NCBI GenBank assembly: GCA_026413945.1
Contig: JAOAJX010000005.1
Span: 1 to 64,000 of the forward strand
Source: Candidatus Iainarchaeum sp.
GTDB lineage: Archaea > Iainarchaeota > Iainarchaeia > Iainarchaeales > DTGL01
DNA: 64,000 bases
Direction of reading: 5' to 3'
Shown here: positions 8,630 through 18,525 of the stretch, in pieces
How the letters are laid out: the number at the start of each line of letters is the position of its first letter
Position numbering within the stretch: position 1 is the stretch's first letter
The notes under the pieces: generated by a model
What the model was told of the DNA's origin: nothing
What the model saw: the letters and a program-made list of their open reading frames with translations, nothing else
Databases searched by the model: none
Position numbers and translations under genes: made by a program

Positions 8630-11600
8630 ATGAAGATAAAAAAGATGTTTTTGTTAGCATTTGCAACCTTAATTTTTGCTGAATCTTTTGCCGGAACACT
8701 TAATGTAACTGTAAACCCAAACCCATTTGAGCAAGGTAGCCTTACAACTTTTACAATATACCTCCCACAAAATGAAACCGTCAGAACCCTTACGATTGAC
8801 TTTTATTCTGGTACTCAGTTCTTATTCCAGGTTTCTCCAAGAATAACTAGTCCAACAACTCTTTACGGCTGGAACGGTTGTAACCCTAATAATAACCAGT
8901 GCCTCCCGCCTGGTACTTATTCTTATGTTGTGAAAGCAGGCTGTGGTTGTGGTGGAAGAAGCACCTACGAGGCCACTGGCAACGTAACAATTGTTGCTGC
9001 TGGTGGTGGTACACAACCACCAAGCGGCTGTTATGCCACAGAAAGTGAGTGCAAAAACAATAACGCACACAAATGCAATTGTGGGCAAGCAGTTAACTGC
9101 CAATATGACTCTGTAAACAAATGCTATCTCTTTAGTAACTGTGATAATTCAAAGTGTGCTTCTGGTGGCGGTGGTGGTACACAGCCACCAACAGCAAAGG
9201 TTTCAGTAACTTCTTTTTTGCAAATGATTGGTCAGTGCGGAGCAATAAACTATGCCGCAATTGCTGAGTGTCCAACAGAGGGTCCTACTGCATACCCTGA
9301 AGAAGGAAAGTTGGGTTATTGGTGCAAAGTAAGGAATGCTGGTTCGCCAGGACAAGAAGGTGCGATAAGATATTGGGCGGTTTTGAGTAATGATCCTAAT
9401 AATCAATATGATGACCTTTCATATGAGATTTACATTTTCTACGCAAAAAGAGTATGTCAAAATCCGCCACAGGCTGAATATGTTGGTTGTGATCAATGCA
9501 TATTGTTACTTGAAAATATGAATGTTGTTCACGAAGCACCAAAATCAGTTGTTGATGGCGCTATTGCAACATTAAAGAGACACCAAAGTTGTGGCGGTGG
9601 CGGTGGTGGAGCACCAGGCCCAGGGCCTGGTCCAGGCCCAAGCACACCAGCACCGCCTTCATCGCCCTCACCTCAACAATCCCCTGCTCCAGTACCATCA
9701 CAAGAGCCACCAGCGAGCGGCGGTGGCATAACAGCAGATGCTAGGCCAAACCCCTTCCAACAAGGTAGCACAACAACATTTACTATTACTGCTCAATCAG
9801 GCCAAGCGATTTCACAAATATACATTGAAATTTATGACCTTACCGGAAGCAAAGTCTATGATAGCGGGTGGGTTAATGGAAATAAGTTAGTTTGGAACGG
9901 TATTGGTAATTATGGCAGATGGAATAACGTTGCGTTGAGGACACAGGCATACATTTTTGTTGCCTCAGCAAAGGTTGGCTCTGAAACAAAGGGCCCAGCA
10001 AGAGGTTATGTTTATATAGTTCCGGCTAGTGGTGGTCCAGCAAAATCGCCTTCACCAGGCACTAGCCAAGGCCCAGGCGGCCCAGCACAATCACCTGGGC
10101 AAAGCCCAGGGCAGCCAGCAACGCAAGTACCACCAGGTAATGAATGCCAAACAAATGCTGACTGTGTTTGCAATGACGCCTGCTATAATGGGCGTTGCAT
10201 ACACCCAGAGCTTACAATAAATGGAAGCGCAAACACTCTTTTGGCATATACTGGCAAACCTTTAGAAACAACGATTGTTTGGACAATAACTAATGCTGGA
10301 GATGATGCCGCAGTGCTAAAAGATGTGAAGCCCAGCGGCTGCGAAAACGTAACATGTGAACTTCAAATTCAGGCAGGCACAACTATAAAAATAGCCGGCA
10401 ATACCAATCAGGAGCTTAGGAAGAAAGATTCAAAAATAAATCTTGAAGGTAAAGATACAAAAGTTATTGAAAAAGGATTGAAGTTAGAATTACAGAGCAA
10501 CTTTAAATTTGATTATGGCGAAGTTGAAGTTGGCCTGGACTGGAAAGCAGTCAAACTGAAGAACATTTACACAAGCCCAATAGTTGTTGCTAAGCCAATT
10601 GAATCTTGCTCTAGCAATGGCAAAACACAATGTGACAAGGTTGTTGTGAGGATTAAAAACGTGCAGACAAATTCTTTTGAAATCAGACTGCAAAAATGGG
10701 GTGAAGGTTGGAACCAACCTCTCACAAGGAACTATAAAGTTCAGTACCTTGTTTTAGAAGAAGGTACAAATGACTTAAATGGACTTCAAATAGAAGCGGG
10801 TAAGTTTAAAGCCACACAAAGCGTAGTCTTCAACATATATAAAAGCAAATTCTCTACTACACCAATATTAATTACAAGCATAGCTACCTTTAATGGATCT
10901 CATCCTGCAGTTACCAGAAATCGGAACCCAATCCCATGTGTTGGAGTCTTTGCATTATTCTGCAAAATCGCTAATTTCGCAACAAACATACAGGAAGAGA
11001 AAACATTACTTAGGTATATTCATAGTGAAGAAGAAATTCATTATGTAGCCATTAGCACAGGTAAGGCGATAATTGGCGATACTCAATGGGAAATTAGGCG
11101 TATTCAAGGTGTTAACGATGAAGGTACTACAATATTCTATGAGAGCGACTTCCCAGAAACACCAATAGTAATAGCCGATTTTCAGACTGTTAATGATGAC
11201 GATCCGATAATGCTTAGATATTATAAGAAAGAAAGAGATTCAATACACTTCTTTGCTGCTGAAGAAGATTCATCTTTAATTGACATTTGTTGGTGGTGTC
11301 ATAGACCAGAAGATGTTGGCTATATTGCAATAGCCAAAACCGGATCAACAGGCCTTAAAGCAGTCATTGAAACAGACAAAGATGGCTGTACTTGCCCCCC
11401 ATGCACAATAAACTTTGACGGGTCAAAAAGCACAGGAAACATTGTCAGCTATGAGTGGGACTTCGGTGACAATAATGCCAAAGCAACAGGCCAGAAAGTA
11501 TCATATACTTACACTAAAAATGGAACTTATACAGTAAAGCTTACAGTGAAAGATTCTAACGGGAATAGTGCAAGCGCAACAAAGACAATAACTGTAAGCG

Positions 11601-13279
11601 ATTGTACGCAGCCGATAAAAGGAACCGTTATAGAGCCAGGAAGAAGTATAAAAATAATACAGAAAGTGAAAGGCCTTAACCCAGGAAAGTATGAGTTTGA
11701 CCTGCAGGCATCATACACAGACCTCTTCAATGCTAGTGCCAAACAAACAAATGAATGGAAAAAAATAATTGTTGAAGTCGCAAAGCTCGGAAGTGAGAAG
11801 TTCTCTGTAAAGCTTGTTGGTGAAGAGCAGGATTTCTGCATAGGCCCCAATGGATTGTTTGGCATTACCGGAAAAGCAGCGGTTCCTAAGGTAAAGCTAT
11901 CTTGGCAATTTGAAGGTGATGCTGCAATAAAAATTGATGATTGTGATGATAAGGGCACTGATAGTTTTATCTATTGTGATCCAACCCAATTCTCAATAGC
12001 GCTTGCCCAAAAACTTAAAAAAATATATGAATTAGCATCAAACAAAAGATATGCTGAAACAAAATCTTATACTTCCTTCAAAGCGCACTTAATAGGTGAC
12101 AATTATTCTGAGAATTTCCAAAAAGACTTTGTTAAGGCATATACCGAAGGATTCCTCAAAGCGCCGACTTGGTTTATATCGGGTGCAACACCTTGGAGCA
12201 AATATTTTTCTGATCCAAACGCCCTGAGTTTCGAGCCGAGGCAAATTGATAGTGGCCTTTACATCGTAACATTAGATATAAACTTCAACACTGAGGACTG
12301 GGTATTTTTTAGAGAAGGTAAGCCAGATGCTAAAATTAAAGTCAAATTCGAAAAAGTACGTGATGCTGCAGCAGATGTTGAGGAAATACCATTCTACTAC
12401 TTACCTTTCAATGGTCTTGTAGGAAAAGACGGGCGCACAGATTATGGCATTGGCTACACTAACCAAAACAACCCAATCGTAATAAGTGTTGTTGGAAATG
12501 CTGATAAAATTGAAACAAGCACCCCAAGAGGAAGAATGCATATTAGTACAGCCATATATAGCGAACTTAAAGATATTTTGAATGCACAAAATAATCTTTT
12601 CAAAGTCGATTTGGCTGGGAAGAAGATTGAGCTCTACATCAGCCAACCGATGCCAATTCTAATGGGTATAAGAAGCAAAAATGGTCGTGGAGAATGTTTC
12701 TATAAAATATACAGCTTACAATCTGCAATTGGCTCTGGATTTGATGGCATAAGCTACTGGACAGGCATAGCAACGTCGCCAGACCTCAATTGTCGCGACT
12801 TTTCTGGCTTAGAACTGCCTCTAAAGAAGAAAGACACACAGGCAGCCCTTATAGACAGCAGCTGTGCAGCAAAAAAGAACAATCTGCCAGCGTTTGGCTT
12901 TTACTGGAATGGTGTTCCAAACAACCAAAGTTTGTTCTTGAGCACTGTATTCTATACACCACATGGTAAAAAAATGAGCATATCCAATGCATGTAGTTCA
13001 GATGTTTGTTTATTGGCCTCTAAATCAGGATTATCAAGAGACATAGGTGAAAGTTTAAGCTTAGATAGTTCACTTAAGGCAGAAAAAATAAGTGAAATAA
13101 TCCCTCTTATTGAGCAAGAGTATGTTTGCATTGTGCCAGAATTAGAAGGTGTTCACCCATCACAGAATAGCTATGTCTTCTTCTGGAACGAGCAAAAGCT
13201 CCTAAAAGATTTAGAGATAGCTAAGACAAGGGTTGCGAGCGAATGGGGATTTAACTGGCAGAATTATAAATGCGATTGA
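8630..13279 (+). CDS. Giant secreted surface protein with FlgD-Ig-like and PKD modules (1549 aa)
   Basis: A signal peptide (MKIKKMFLLAFATLIFAESFAG) opens the protein. Two FlgD-Ig-like domains share the entry NPNPFEQGS / RPNPFQQGS (~25-125 and ~365-465). Between and after them lie Cys-rich segments and Gly/Pro/Ser/Gln linkers. A tandem beta region at ~650-900 has paired TPI-VIADFQTVNDDDP and GYIAIAKTG-type motifs, seen in other large extracellular proteins. One PKD domain (YEWDFGDNNAKATG) sits near 930-990. The last ~550 residues are unassigned. No C-terminal membrane segment or sorting signal is visible, so attachment to the cell must be indirect. The start follows an AGGTGAGATA motif that overlaps the upstream stop. 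Confidence 0.93.
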   Translation: MKIKKMFLLAFATLIFAESFAGTLNVTVNPNPFEQGSLTTFTIYLPQNETVRTLTIDFYSGTQFLFQVSPRITSPTTLYGWNGCNPNNNQCLPPGTYSYVVKAGCGCGGRSTYEATGNVTIVAAGGGTQPPSGCYATESECKNNNAHKCNCGQAVNCQYDSVNKCYLFSNCDNSKCASGGGGGTQPPTAKVSVTSFLQMIGQCGAINYAAIAECPTEGPTAYPEEGKLGYWCKVRNAGSPGQEGAIRYWAVLSNDPNNQYDDLSYEIYIFYAKRVCQNPPQAEYVGCDQCILLLENMNVVHEAPKSVVDGAIATLKRHQSCGGGGGGAPGPGPGPGPSTPAPPSSPSPQQSPAPVPSQEPPASGGGITADARPNPFQQGSTTTFTITAQSGQAISQIYIEIYDLTGSKVYDSGWVNGNKLVWNGIGNYGRWNNVALRTQAYIFVASAKVGSETKGPARGYVYIVPASGGPAKSPSPGTSQGPGGPAQSPGQSPGQPATQVPPGNECQTNADCVCNDACYNGRCIHPELTINGSANTLLAYTGKPLETTIVWTITNAGDDAAVLKDVKPSGCENVTCELQIQAGTTIKIAGNTNQELRKKDSKINLEGKDTKVIEKGLKLELQSNFKFDYGEVEVGLDWKAVKLKNIYTSPIVVAKPIESCSSNGKTQCDKVVVRIKNVQTNSFEIRLQKWGEGWNQPLTRNYKVQYLVLEEGTNDLNGLQIEAGKFKATQSVVFNIYKSKFSTTPILITSIATFNGSHPAVTRNRNPIPCVGVFALFCKIANFATNIQEEKTLLRYIHSEEEIHYVAISTGKAIIGDTQWEIRRIQGVNDEGTTIFYESDFPETPIVIADFQTVNDDDPIMLRYYKKERDSIHFFAAEEDSSLIDICWWCHRPEDVGYIAIAKTGSTGLKAVIETDKDGCTCPPCTINFDGSKSTGNIVSYEWDFGDNNAKATGQKVSYTYTKNGTYTVKLTVKDSNGNSASATKTITVSDCTQPIKGTVIEPGRSIKIIQKVKGLNPGKYEFDLQASYTDLFNASAKQTNEWKKIIVEVAKLGSEKFSVKLVGEEQDFCIGPNGLFGITGKAAVPKVKLSWQFEGDAAIKIDDCDDKGTDSFIYCDPTQFSIALAQKLKKIYELASNKRYAETKSYTSFKAHLIGDNYSENFQKDFVKAYTEGFLKAPTWFISGATPWSKYFSDPNALSFEPRQIDSGLYIVTLDINFNTEDWVFFREGKPDAKIKVKFEKVRDAAADVEEIPFYYLPFNGLVGKDGRTDYGIGYTNQNNPIVISVVGNADKIETSTPRGRMHISTAIYSELKDILNAQNNLFKVDLAGKKIELYISQPMPILMGIRSKNGRGECFYKIYSLQSAIGSGFDGISYWTGIATSPDLNCRDFSGLELPLKKKDTQAALIDSSCAAKKNNLPAFGFYWNGVPNNQSLFLSTVFYTPHGKKMSISNACSSDVCLLASKSGLSRDIGESLSLDSSLKAEKISEIIPLIEQEYVCIVPELEGVHPSQNSYVFFWNEQKLLKDLEIAKTRVASEWGFNWQNYKCD

Positions 13280-13297
13280 ATTAATTAGTTAAACCAA

Positions 13298-14500
13298 TTA
13301 ACTGCTAAAGCGCTTTTCGAGAGCTGTTTTTACCTTTTCTACATCTAATCCAAGGCGTATAATTCTGCTTTGCCCTTTAAAGCCCTTTCCAGAATTTGTT
13401 GTTAATATTATTCCATATGTCTCCAATTCCCCAATATATTCCTGAAACCACCTTATGCTAACTGGTGCAATATTAAAGCGAGCTGCAATCTTCTTATATT
13501 CATCATATATTTCGCCAGAACACAGTGCATGCTCATCATCAAACCTCTTTATACCTCTCTTTTCGAATGTCAACCTTGAAATAGCATATATAACAAGCTG
13601 CTGTTGCTCAGGTAATGTTGAAATCATATCAATAGCGATTTCCTCTTCAACCTCACGCTTTGCTTTTCTTACTTCTACATCTGTTACTTTGTTCAGTAAC
13701 TCTTTTTCAGCTAATTCCCCAGCACGAAGCAGTAGCATAACAGCAGCTCTAGCATCACCAGACTCTTGGGCTGCAATTGCCGCTGCATATTTTATTGCTG
13801 ATTCGTCAACAACACCTTTTTTAAAAGCCATCTTTACTCTCTCACGAAGTATTTCAGCAAGTTCTTCAGCATTGTAGGGTGGAAATACAATCTCTTTCTC
13901 ACATAAAGAGCTTTTTGTTCTTGCATCAAGGCGCTCCTTGAATGTTAATTGATTGCTTATCCCAATGATAGATATAGCCCCTTTTTTAAGTTCTTCGTTT
14001 GCCCTTGTCAGTGCATATATAAGTTCATCAAGATCTTTTACTTTATCAATTTCATCCATCGCAACAATAAGCTTTGCCTGATTTTTCTCACAATAAGCCA
14101 AAAGGTTTTCATAGACAAAAGTACCACTATAGCCAATTATATCCCTCTCAGGCAAAAGCTTTTGCACTACATTACTCAAGACTTTGTATTTGCTATTATA
14201 TTGCCTACAGTTCGCATAAATAGTCCTTATTCTTAAACTGTTTTTTTTTGCAAACTCATCTAGTTGGTTTATAACATACTTTGTGCAGCTTGTCTTTCCA
14301 GTGCCAGGTTTGCCATAAATGAAAAGATTAGTTGGTCTGTCCCCCTTTGTACAAGCACTTAGAACCGAAACCATGTCTTCAATCTGCTTTTCCCTAAAAG
14401 GGAGCTTCTCTGGAAGATATGATGGCAACATTATGCCTCTATTCTCAAAAATTTTGCTTTCAAAGTCGCATTTATCAAATATATTACCCATAACCCCCAT
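13298..14500 (-). CDS. cdc6: Orc1/Cdc6 replication initiator
   Basis: AAA+ origin-binding initiator and helicase loader. Walker A is GKPGTGKT, Walker B is VAMDEIDK, and sensor 1 lies in IIGISNQLTF with the following RLDAR segment. A winged-helix DNA-binding domain forms the C-terminal ~100 residues. The start is uncertain: the track's first ATG adds MLILIF, while ATG at 14500 (400 aa) or 14491 follows a better upstream context. The gene is divergent from sepF across a short AT-rich gap and convergent with the giant surface gene, separated by 18 bases. Archaeal initiators are often next to an origin, but origin function here is not demonstrated. Confidence 0.93.
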   Translation of the reverse strand: MGVMGNIFDKCDFESKIFENRGIMLPSYLPEKLPFREKQIEDMVSVLSACTKGDRPTNLFIYGKPGTGKTSCTKYVINQLDEFAKKNSLRIRTIYANCRQYNSKYKVLSNVVQKLLPERDIIGYSGTFVYENLLAYCEKNQAKLIVAMDEIDKVKDLDELIYALTRANEELKKGAISIIGISNQLTFKERLDARTKSSLCEKEIVFPPYNAEELAEILRERVKMAFKKGVVDESAIKYAAAIAAQESGDARAAVMLLLRAGELAEKELLNKVTDVEVRKAKREVEEEIAIDMISTLPEQQQLVIYAISRLTFEKRGIKRFDDEHALCSGEIYDEYKKIAARFNIAPVSIRWFQEYIGELETYGIILTTNSGKGFKGQSRIIRLGLDVEKVKTALEKRFSS

Positions 14501-14539
14501 AAATATTAAAATTAACAAAAATATAAAATGACAAATGGT

Positions 14540-14550
14540 TTGGAATCCAA
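14540..14550. promoter_or_regulatory. Palindrome near the predicted cdc6 transcription start
   Basis: TTGGAATCCAA is a perfect inverted repeat of five bases around one central base. It sits about 20-25 bases downstream of the minus-strand TATA box, that is, at the expected cdc6 start of transcription. It could be an initiator-binding or operator site. It does not match the canonical archaeal ORB sequence. Confidence 0.35.
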
Positions 14551-14558
14551 CATTATGA

Positions 14559-14569
14559 CCTTTATAAAC
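14559..14569 (-). promoter_or_regulatory. TATA box for cdc6
   Basis: GTTTATAAAGG on the minus strand, about 60 bases before the cdc6 ATG. A similar TTTATAAATTT on the plus strand serves sepF, so the gap holds two divergent promoters. Confidence 0.5.
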
Positions 14570-14595
14570 TTTGAACTTTCTAACTTAAAGTGATG

Positions 14596-14608
14596 TTTAT
14601 AAATTTAA
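14596..14608 (+). promoter_or_regulatory. TATA box for sepF
   Basis: TTTATAAATTTAA lies about 55-65 bases before the proposed TTG start. It leaves a leader of roughly 35 bases that ends in a GAGGTGAT Shine-Dalgarno motif. Confidence 0.5.
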
Positions 14609-14661
14609 TTATATGCCTTAATATATAGTTTAGTGTAAGGCAAAAAGGTGAGGTGATATTT

Positions 14662-15018
14662 TTGGCATTGCTAAACAAGGTTTTTAAAAAGGAAGAATTT
14701 GACATTGAAGAATTTCTAAATAGCCTTGATGTTGAAGAAGAGACAATGTATGAAGATGTCGATGCTTTTGTAAAGCCAATGGTTCTTTCTGAGGAGGCTG
14801 ATGTTGACAAGGTTATTAAGGAAGTGAGGTCTGGTAACATAATTCTTCTCAATGTTGAGGCGCTCACAAAGAGAAATGTCCTAAAAGTAAAGGAATATGT
14901 GAATAAGTTAAAGTCGTTTGTTGGTGAGATAGACGGTGACATAGCAAGGATTTCACATGACCGGATAATAATTACTCCCTCCAAGGTAAAAATAATAAAG
15001 AAGAAAATAAAGGAGTAA
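14662..15018 (+). CDS. sepF: SepF-like cell-division protein
   Basis: Archaeal SepF links FtsZ to the membrane at the division site. The 118-residue product has a short hydrophobic/basic N-terminus (ALLNKVFKK) suited to membrane binding, an acidic linker, and the SepF core (KPMVLSEEADVDKVIKEV..GNIILLNVE..). The track starts at GTG 14653, but that GTG lies inside the motif GAGGTGAT. TTG at 14662 has ideal spacing and is preferred. The neighbouring cdc6 puts initiation and division genes side by side. ftsZ is not in the window. Confidence 0.85.
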   Translation: MALLNKVFKKEEFDIEEFLNSLDVEEETMYEDVDAFVKPMVLSEEADVDKVIKEVRSGNIILLNVEALTKRNVLKVKEYVNKLKSFVGEIDGDIARISHDRIIITPSKVKIIKKKIKE

Positions 15019-15042
15019 ACCAGCTACAATTATCTTAATAAT

Positions 15043-15106
15043 GGAAAGCAGCTTCAATAATCTTAAACCTAGGTTAATGGTGCTGTTTTCCCTTTATATT
15101 TTTTTC
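15043..15106. terminator. Bidirectional stem-loop/T-tract between sepF and polD2
   Basis: GGAAAGCAGC at 15043-15052 can pair with GCTGTTTTCC at 15082-15091 with one mismatch. The loop holds the palindrome AACCTAGGTT. A T-rich run (TTTATATTTTTTT) follows on the plus strand. The genes on either side converge, which fits a shared terminator. Confidence 0.5.
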
Positions 15107-15108
15107 AT

Positions 15109-18100
15109 TTATTGCAAAAAATCAGCCAGCATTCTTTGTGATTTTGTTTGTGTTTTGAAAAGAGATCCTATCTCATCTTCAATTTGCAACACTCTTTGTT
15201 CCAAGTATTCTCCCAAACTATAATCTTTAATTATTTTTTTGGTAACTTCTAAGTATTTTTCAACGCTACCTTGAGCTATTGTTAATGTAAGACCTTCCTT
15301 GCCACATTTTAAACATTTTCCACTGAGTGGTATTCTCCTATATTTTGAATTGCAATTAGTACACCGAAACTGTTGCCTGCAGAATGACCTCGTGTTCCCT
15401 ATAATATCAGGCAAGAGATGAGTTTCTATTACCCTTGCAAGAGAGTCTTTTAGATTAACTGCCTTTATTTTTCTCTGGAGCTGAGCTTGCCTGAAAACTT
15501 TTTCCTCCATAGTTTTGAGCATTACATACGTTGAGTACTCTGGTCCTAAACAAATATCAGAAGATTCATGTGTATACAGAAAGCCACTATACTGTTTTTC
15601 AGTGTTAAGACGGTCTTCAACACATTCAAACTTAACTGCTTCAGGCATGGCAAAATTTAGGCTTTTCTCATATAATTCTAAAGGATATTTATCCACAATA
15701 TCCATGCAATAAACTTCAGTATCTATTTCATCTGGCTTCAGAATAGTAGTGAAAACCAAGGGTGCATCCATTCTCCCTCCGCGAGAACTCGAAAGATATT
15801 CTTGTGAAAAATTTAGTAGTACATCCATAAGCAACAGCAGCGAATCCTGATCACCATCCGCATTTCTCCTTTTCGTCTGGTGAAAATATGGGTGTGCCAA
15901 ACATCCTCTAGTTTTTGTAAAACCTATTATTCTTCCAACTATTGCTGCTGATGTGTGTGGTGCAAGTGCAAGTACATAATGGCCTACCAAATCTTCCTTA
16001 GTTTTTACATTATAAAACGGCTTCATTCCATAGAATCTATTAAGTTCGTCGTCAACAAAGTTCGCGACTTTCACTAAAAAGTCACCAGCCTTATTATGTA
16101 TAATTATGTCTTGCGGCATTATTTCCAAGATTTGCTCTTCACTTATAATATTACATCCAAATAAATCATTTTTATAGCCCAATTCTTTGAGCTTTTTTAT
16201 ACTTGTATTTATCTCTTTTGGTTTGAAGTGGGTGATTGGAATATTTATGAGATCATATCGTATTGTCCCATCTCTGAATGTGTGCAAATTGTATTTTGCC
16301 CTCAATAAGCCTTTTTCCAATGGTTCAAATACTTTATCAGTACTTATTAATCCATGAACCCCTTTAAATGGGTTTGGAATCTTTAGATCTAATTCATTAG
16401 CGGCTTCTTTTAGTAACAAATCTAATCTTTCCTTTCTAACAGCATATGGCTTTGTGTAATTTCCACACTTATCACAAACTTTATCTTGTACTTTTATTTT
16501 ACATGACGGGCAAAAATTTACTGAAATCGTCCGACATTTACACTTGTTGCAGAAGTATTTTGGCATAATCTGATTACATTTTGGGCATTGCATGGTTATT
16601 ATTTCAATATCAATTCCAATTCTTTTCTCCGATTCCATCGCGGCTTTATTTATGCTCCTAGTGTTACCCCCATATTCACCAATAGGAAACAAAGTGTGTG
16701 GGCTGCCTTTCATAAGCCTTTCGCCAGAAGCTTCAGGCCTGCCCATCCTCGCGCCTAGAAAAGTTCCACACTTGTCCCTTATCCTAATACCACACAAGCG
16801 ACTAATAAACTTGTTAACGTCTTCGCCAACATTCATTGCTGCTTTATCTATTTCAACTTTTCCAAATAAAGAAATAAGAACTTCTGAATCAGGTTCACTT
16901 ATAACTATTTTTGACTCCTGACATTTGTGTGGTAAACCAATCTTTTCAAGGATTTCTTTTATACTCCTTTCGTATTCAATCATAAGCTCTTTTTCGTTAT
17001 TGCTATAATTTCTCCTAACTGCTCTTACCAGTGCCTTAATTTCTTCAGTATTTAAAGCCCCATAATAGTATGTGAAGCGTGGATGTAACGGTATGTTATA
17101 TCTTTTAGATAGCTCAATTGCATCATTGAAAGAAACTTTTTTCGGATCATTCAATGCTTTTAAAGCTATCTTATGTTCTTCACTGGCCAAATTGTTTGCT
17201 TTGATTGCTTCTTCAAGCTCTAGCGCCCACCAATCTTCATTATAGCCAGCTGGCAATAAAGGATGTGCACTGTATTTGAAATCGCCATACGCTATAAGTA
17301 TATCTCCCAAAAAGAGAATCTTATCCAACTTATCTTTAATTGCTTTTGCCTGCTCAAATGAATCAACTTTTACAACTGATTCATCATTTAATTTTACAAT
17401 TGGACCTTCGATGCTATCACAAGAAGTTATAACTGCCGATTTGCCGGGCCTTTCAATTTTTATCTGCGTGCCTATCGCAAGAAAATCGTCTAGCAATACC
17501 ATCGTTGCTGGATGAACTGCTTTGCACATGATGCCGCTTGCTCTGCTTCTACCGTACCTTAGCCTGAAACCACCAATCTCTCCGGGATAACTGAAAATCG
17601 GTCTTCCGACAGCAACACCTTCCAGGTACTTGTAACTAGGTTCAATTTCCAAAATAGATTGTTCGCTTTTCTCATGCTTTATTATTCCTTCGAGCCAATT
17701 CCAATCAAGGTTTAACATCGATGCAAACTTTAGTGCTTTTCTTGCTTTTAATGCGACACCCTCACTTATGACTAGGCAAGCACCACCTCTAACTCTGTTA
17801 TGAGGTATCCTTGGAAGGTCTCTATGAACAGATACCTCTCGCTCTTCTGTTGGTTCACCATTTATGCAAACAGGACAACCGTTTATTATTTTCCGTATCT
17901 CATCGTCGCTCATTTTATATTGTCTACTAACTATTTCATCATAGATCTGTATCTCTTCAACATATCTCTCGACTTCGTCTTTTGTTGGTTTGTATCTGTC
18001 GAGGCCTAAAAGCTTCCTTGCATAATCACCAAGTATAAGCGGTAAAACTTGTGCAGTTCCTCCGGCAGCTCTTATTGGACCAGCATAGTATATATCTATG

Positions 18101-18525
18101 TAATTTGTGCCATCAGGATTCTTTGATATTTTTATTTTAGTTATACCATCTATTGGCGCAACAACCACTCCTTCAGTCTGAAGCACCAAAGCTGTTTTTA
18201 TTGCTTGCTCAATCCTATTTTCCTCATTTGGAATATTACAGATTTTATTTAGAACAATCTCCTCAAAAATCTTAAATATCGCTTTAATGCGCTTGTTTTC
18301 CCCGGAAAGCCCATCTACTATTTGACGATATCTTTTGGCAACACCTTTTGGACCAGTTATAGTTTCAGCCCTCTCAGCAAGATCGCTAACCGACCTGGTT
18401 TCAACGTCTTCACAAAAATCAAAACCTTTTTTTCTTGCTTCTTTTGCTATAGAAAAAGCATTTCTAACGTCTACCTCTATTTTCTTATAGTATTCTTTAA
18501 TATTTGCGTCTGCAATAACTTCCAT
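15109..18525 (-). CDS. polC: DNA polymerase D large (catalytic) subunit DP2
   Basis: Catalytic subunit of the archaeal replicative polymerase PolD. It has about 1138 residues and no intein. The active-site segment NADGDQD is near 885-893. A Cys-rich zinc region (CPKC..CNKC..CPSC..CDKC) lies at ~645-700 and another (CTNC..CLKC) near 1052-1075. The extreme C-terminus reads QRMLADFLQ, which fits a PCNA-interacting PIP motif. ATG at 18525 overlaps the DP1 stop (TGATG), so I prefer it to the TTG one codon earlier. It is translationally coupled to DP1. Confidence 0.97.
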   Translation of the reverse strand: MEVIADANIKEYYKKIEVDVRNAFSIAKEARKKGFDFCEDVETRSVSDLAERAETITGPKGVAKRYRQIVDGLSGENKRIKAIFKIFEEIVLNKICNIPNEENRIEQAIKTALVLQTEGVVVAPIDGITKIKISKNPDGTNYIDIYYAGPIRAAGGTAQVLPLILGDYARKLLGLDRYKPTKDEVERYVEEIQIYDEIVSRQYKMSDDEIRKIINGCPVCINGEPTEEREVSVHRDLPRIPHNRVRGGACLVISEGVALKARKALKFASMLNLDWNWLEGIIKHEKSEQSILEIEPSYKYLEGVAVGRPIFSYPGEIGGFRLRYGRSRASGIMCKAVHPATMVLLDDFLAIGTQIKIERPGKSAVITSCDSIEGPIVKLNDESVVKVDSFEQAKAIKDKLDKILFLGDILIAYGDFKYSAHPLLPAGYNEDWWALELEEAIKANNLASEEHKIALKALNDPKKVSFNDAIELSKRYNIPLHPRFTYYYGALNTEEIKALVRAVRRNYSNNEKELMIEYERSIKEILEKIGLPHKCQESKIVISEPDSEVLISLFGKVEIDKAAMNVGEDVNKFISRLCGIRIRDKCGTFLGARMGRPEASGERLMKGSPHTLFPIGEYGGNTRSINKAAMESEKRIGIDIEIITMQCPKCNQIMPKYFCNKCKCRTISVNFCPSCKIKVQDKVCDKCGNYTKPYAVRKERLDLLLKEAANELDLKIPNPFKGVHGLISTDKVFEPLEKGLLRAKYNLHTFRDGTIRYDLINIPITHFKPKEINTSIKKLKELGYKNDLFGCNIISEEQILEIMPQDIIIHNKAGDFLVKVANFVDDELNRFYGMKPFYNVKTKEDLVGHYVLALAPHTSAAIVGRIIGFTKTRGCLAHPYFHQTKRRNADGDQDSLLLLMDVLLNFSQEYLSSSRGGRMDAPLVFTTILKPDEIDTEVYCMDIVDKYPLELYEKSLNFAMPEAVKFECVEDRLNTEKQYSGFLYTHESSDICLGPEYSTYVMLKTMEEKVFRQAQLQRKIKAVNLKDSLARVIETHLLPDIIGNTRSFCRQQFRCTNCNSKYRRIPLSGKCLKCGKEGLTLTIAQGSVEKYLEVTKKIIKDYSLGEYLEQRVLQIEDEIGSLFKTQTKSQRMLADFLQ

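Noticed and set aside
15109-18525. Intein in DP2 (also considered in RtcB, aIF5B, Hel308 and Orc1)
   Set aside because: The proteins have normal lengths and uninterrupted motifs; no intein splice blocks are seen.
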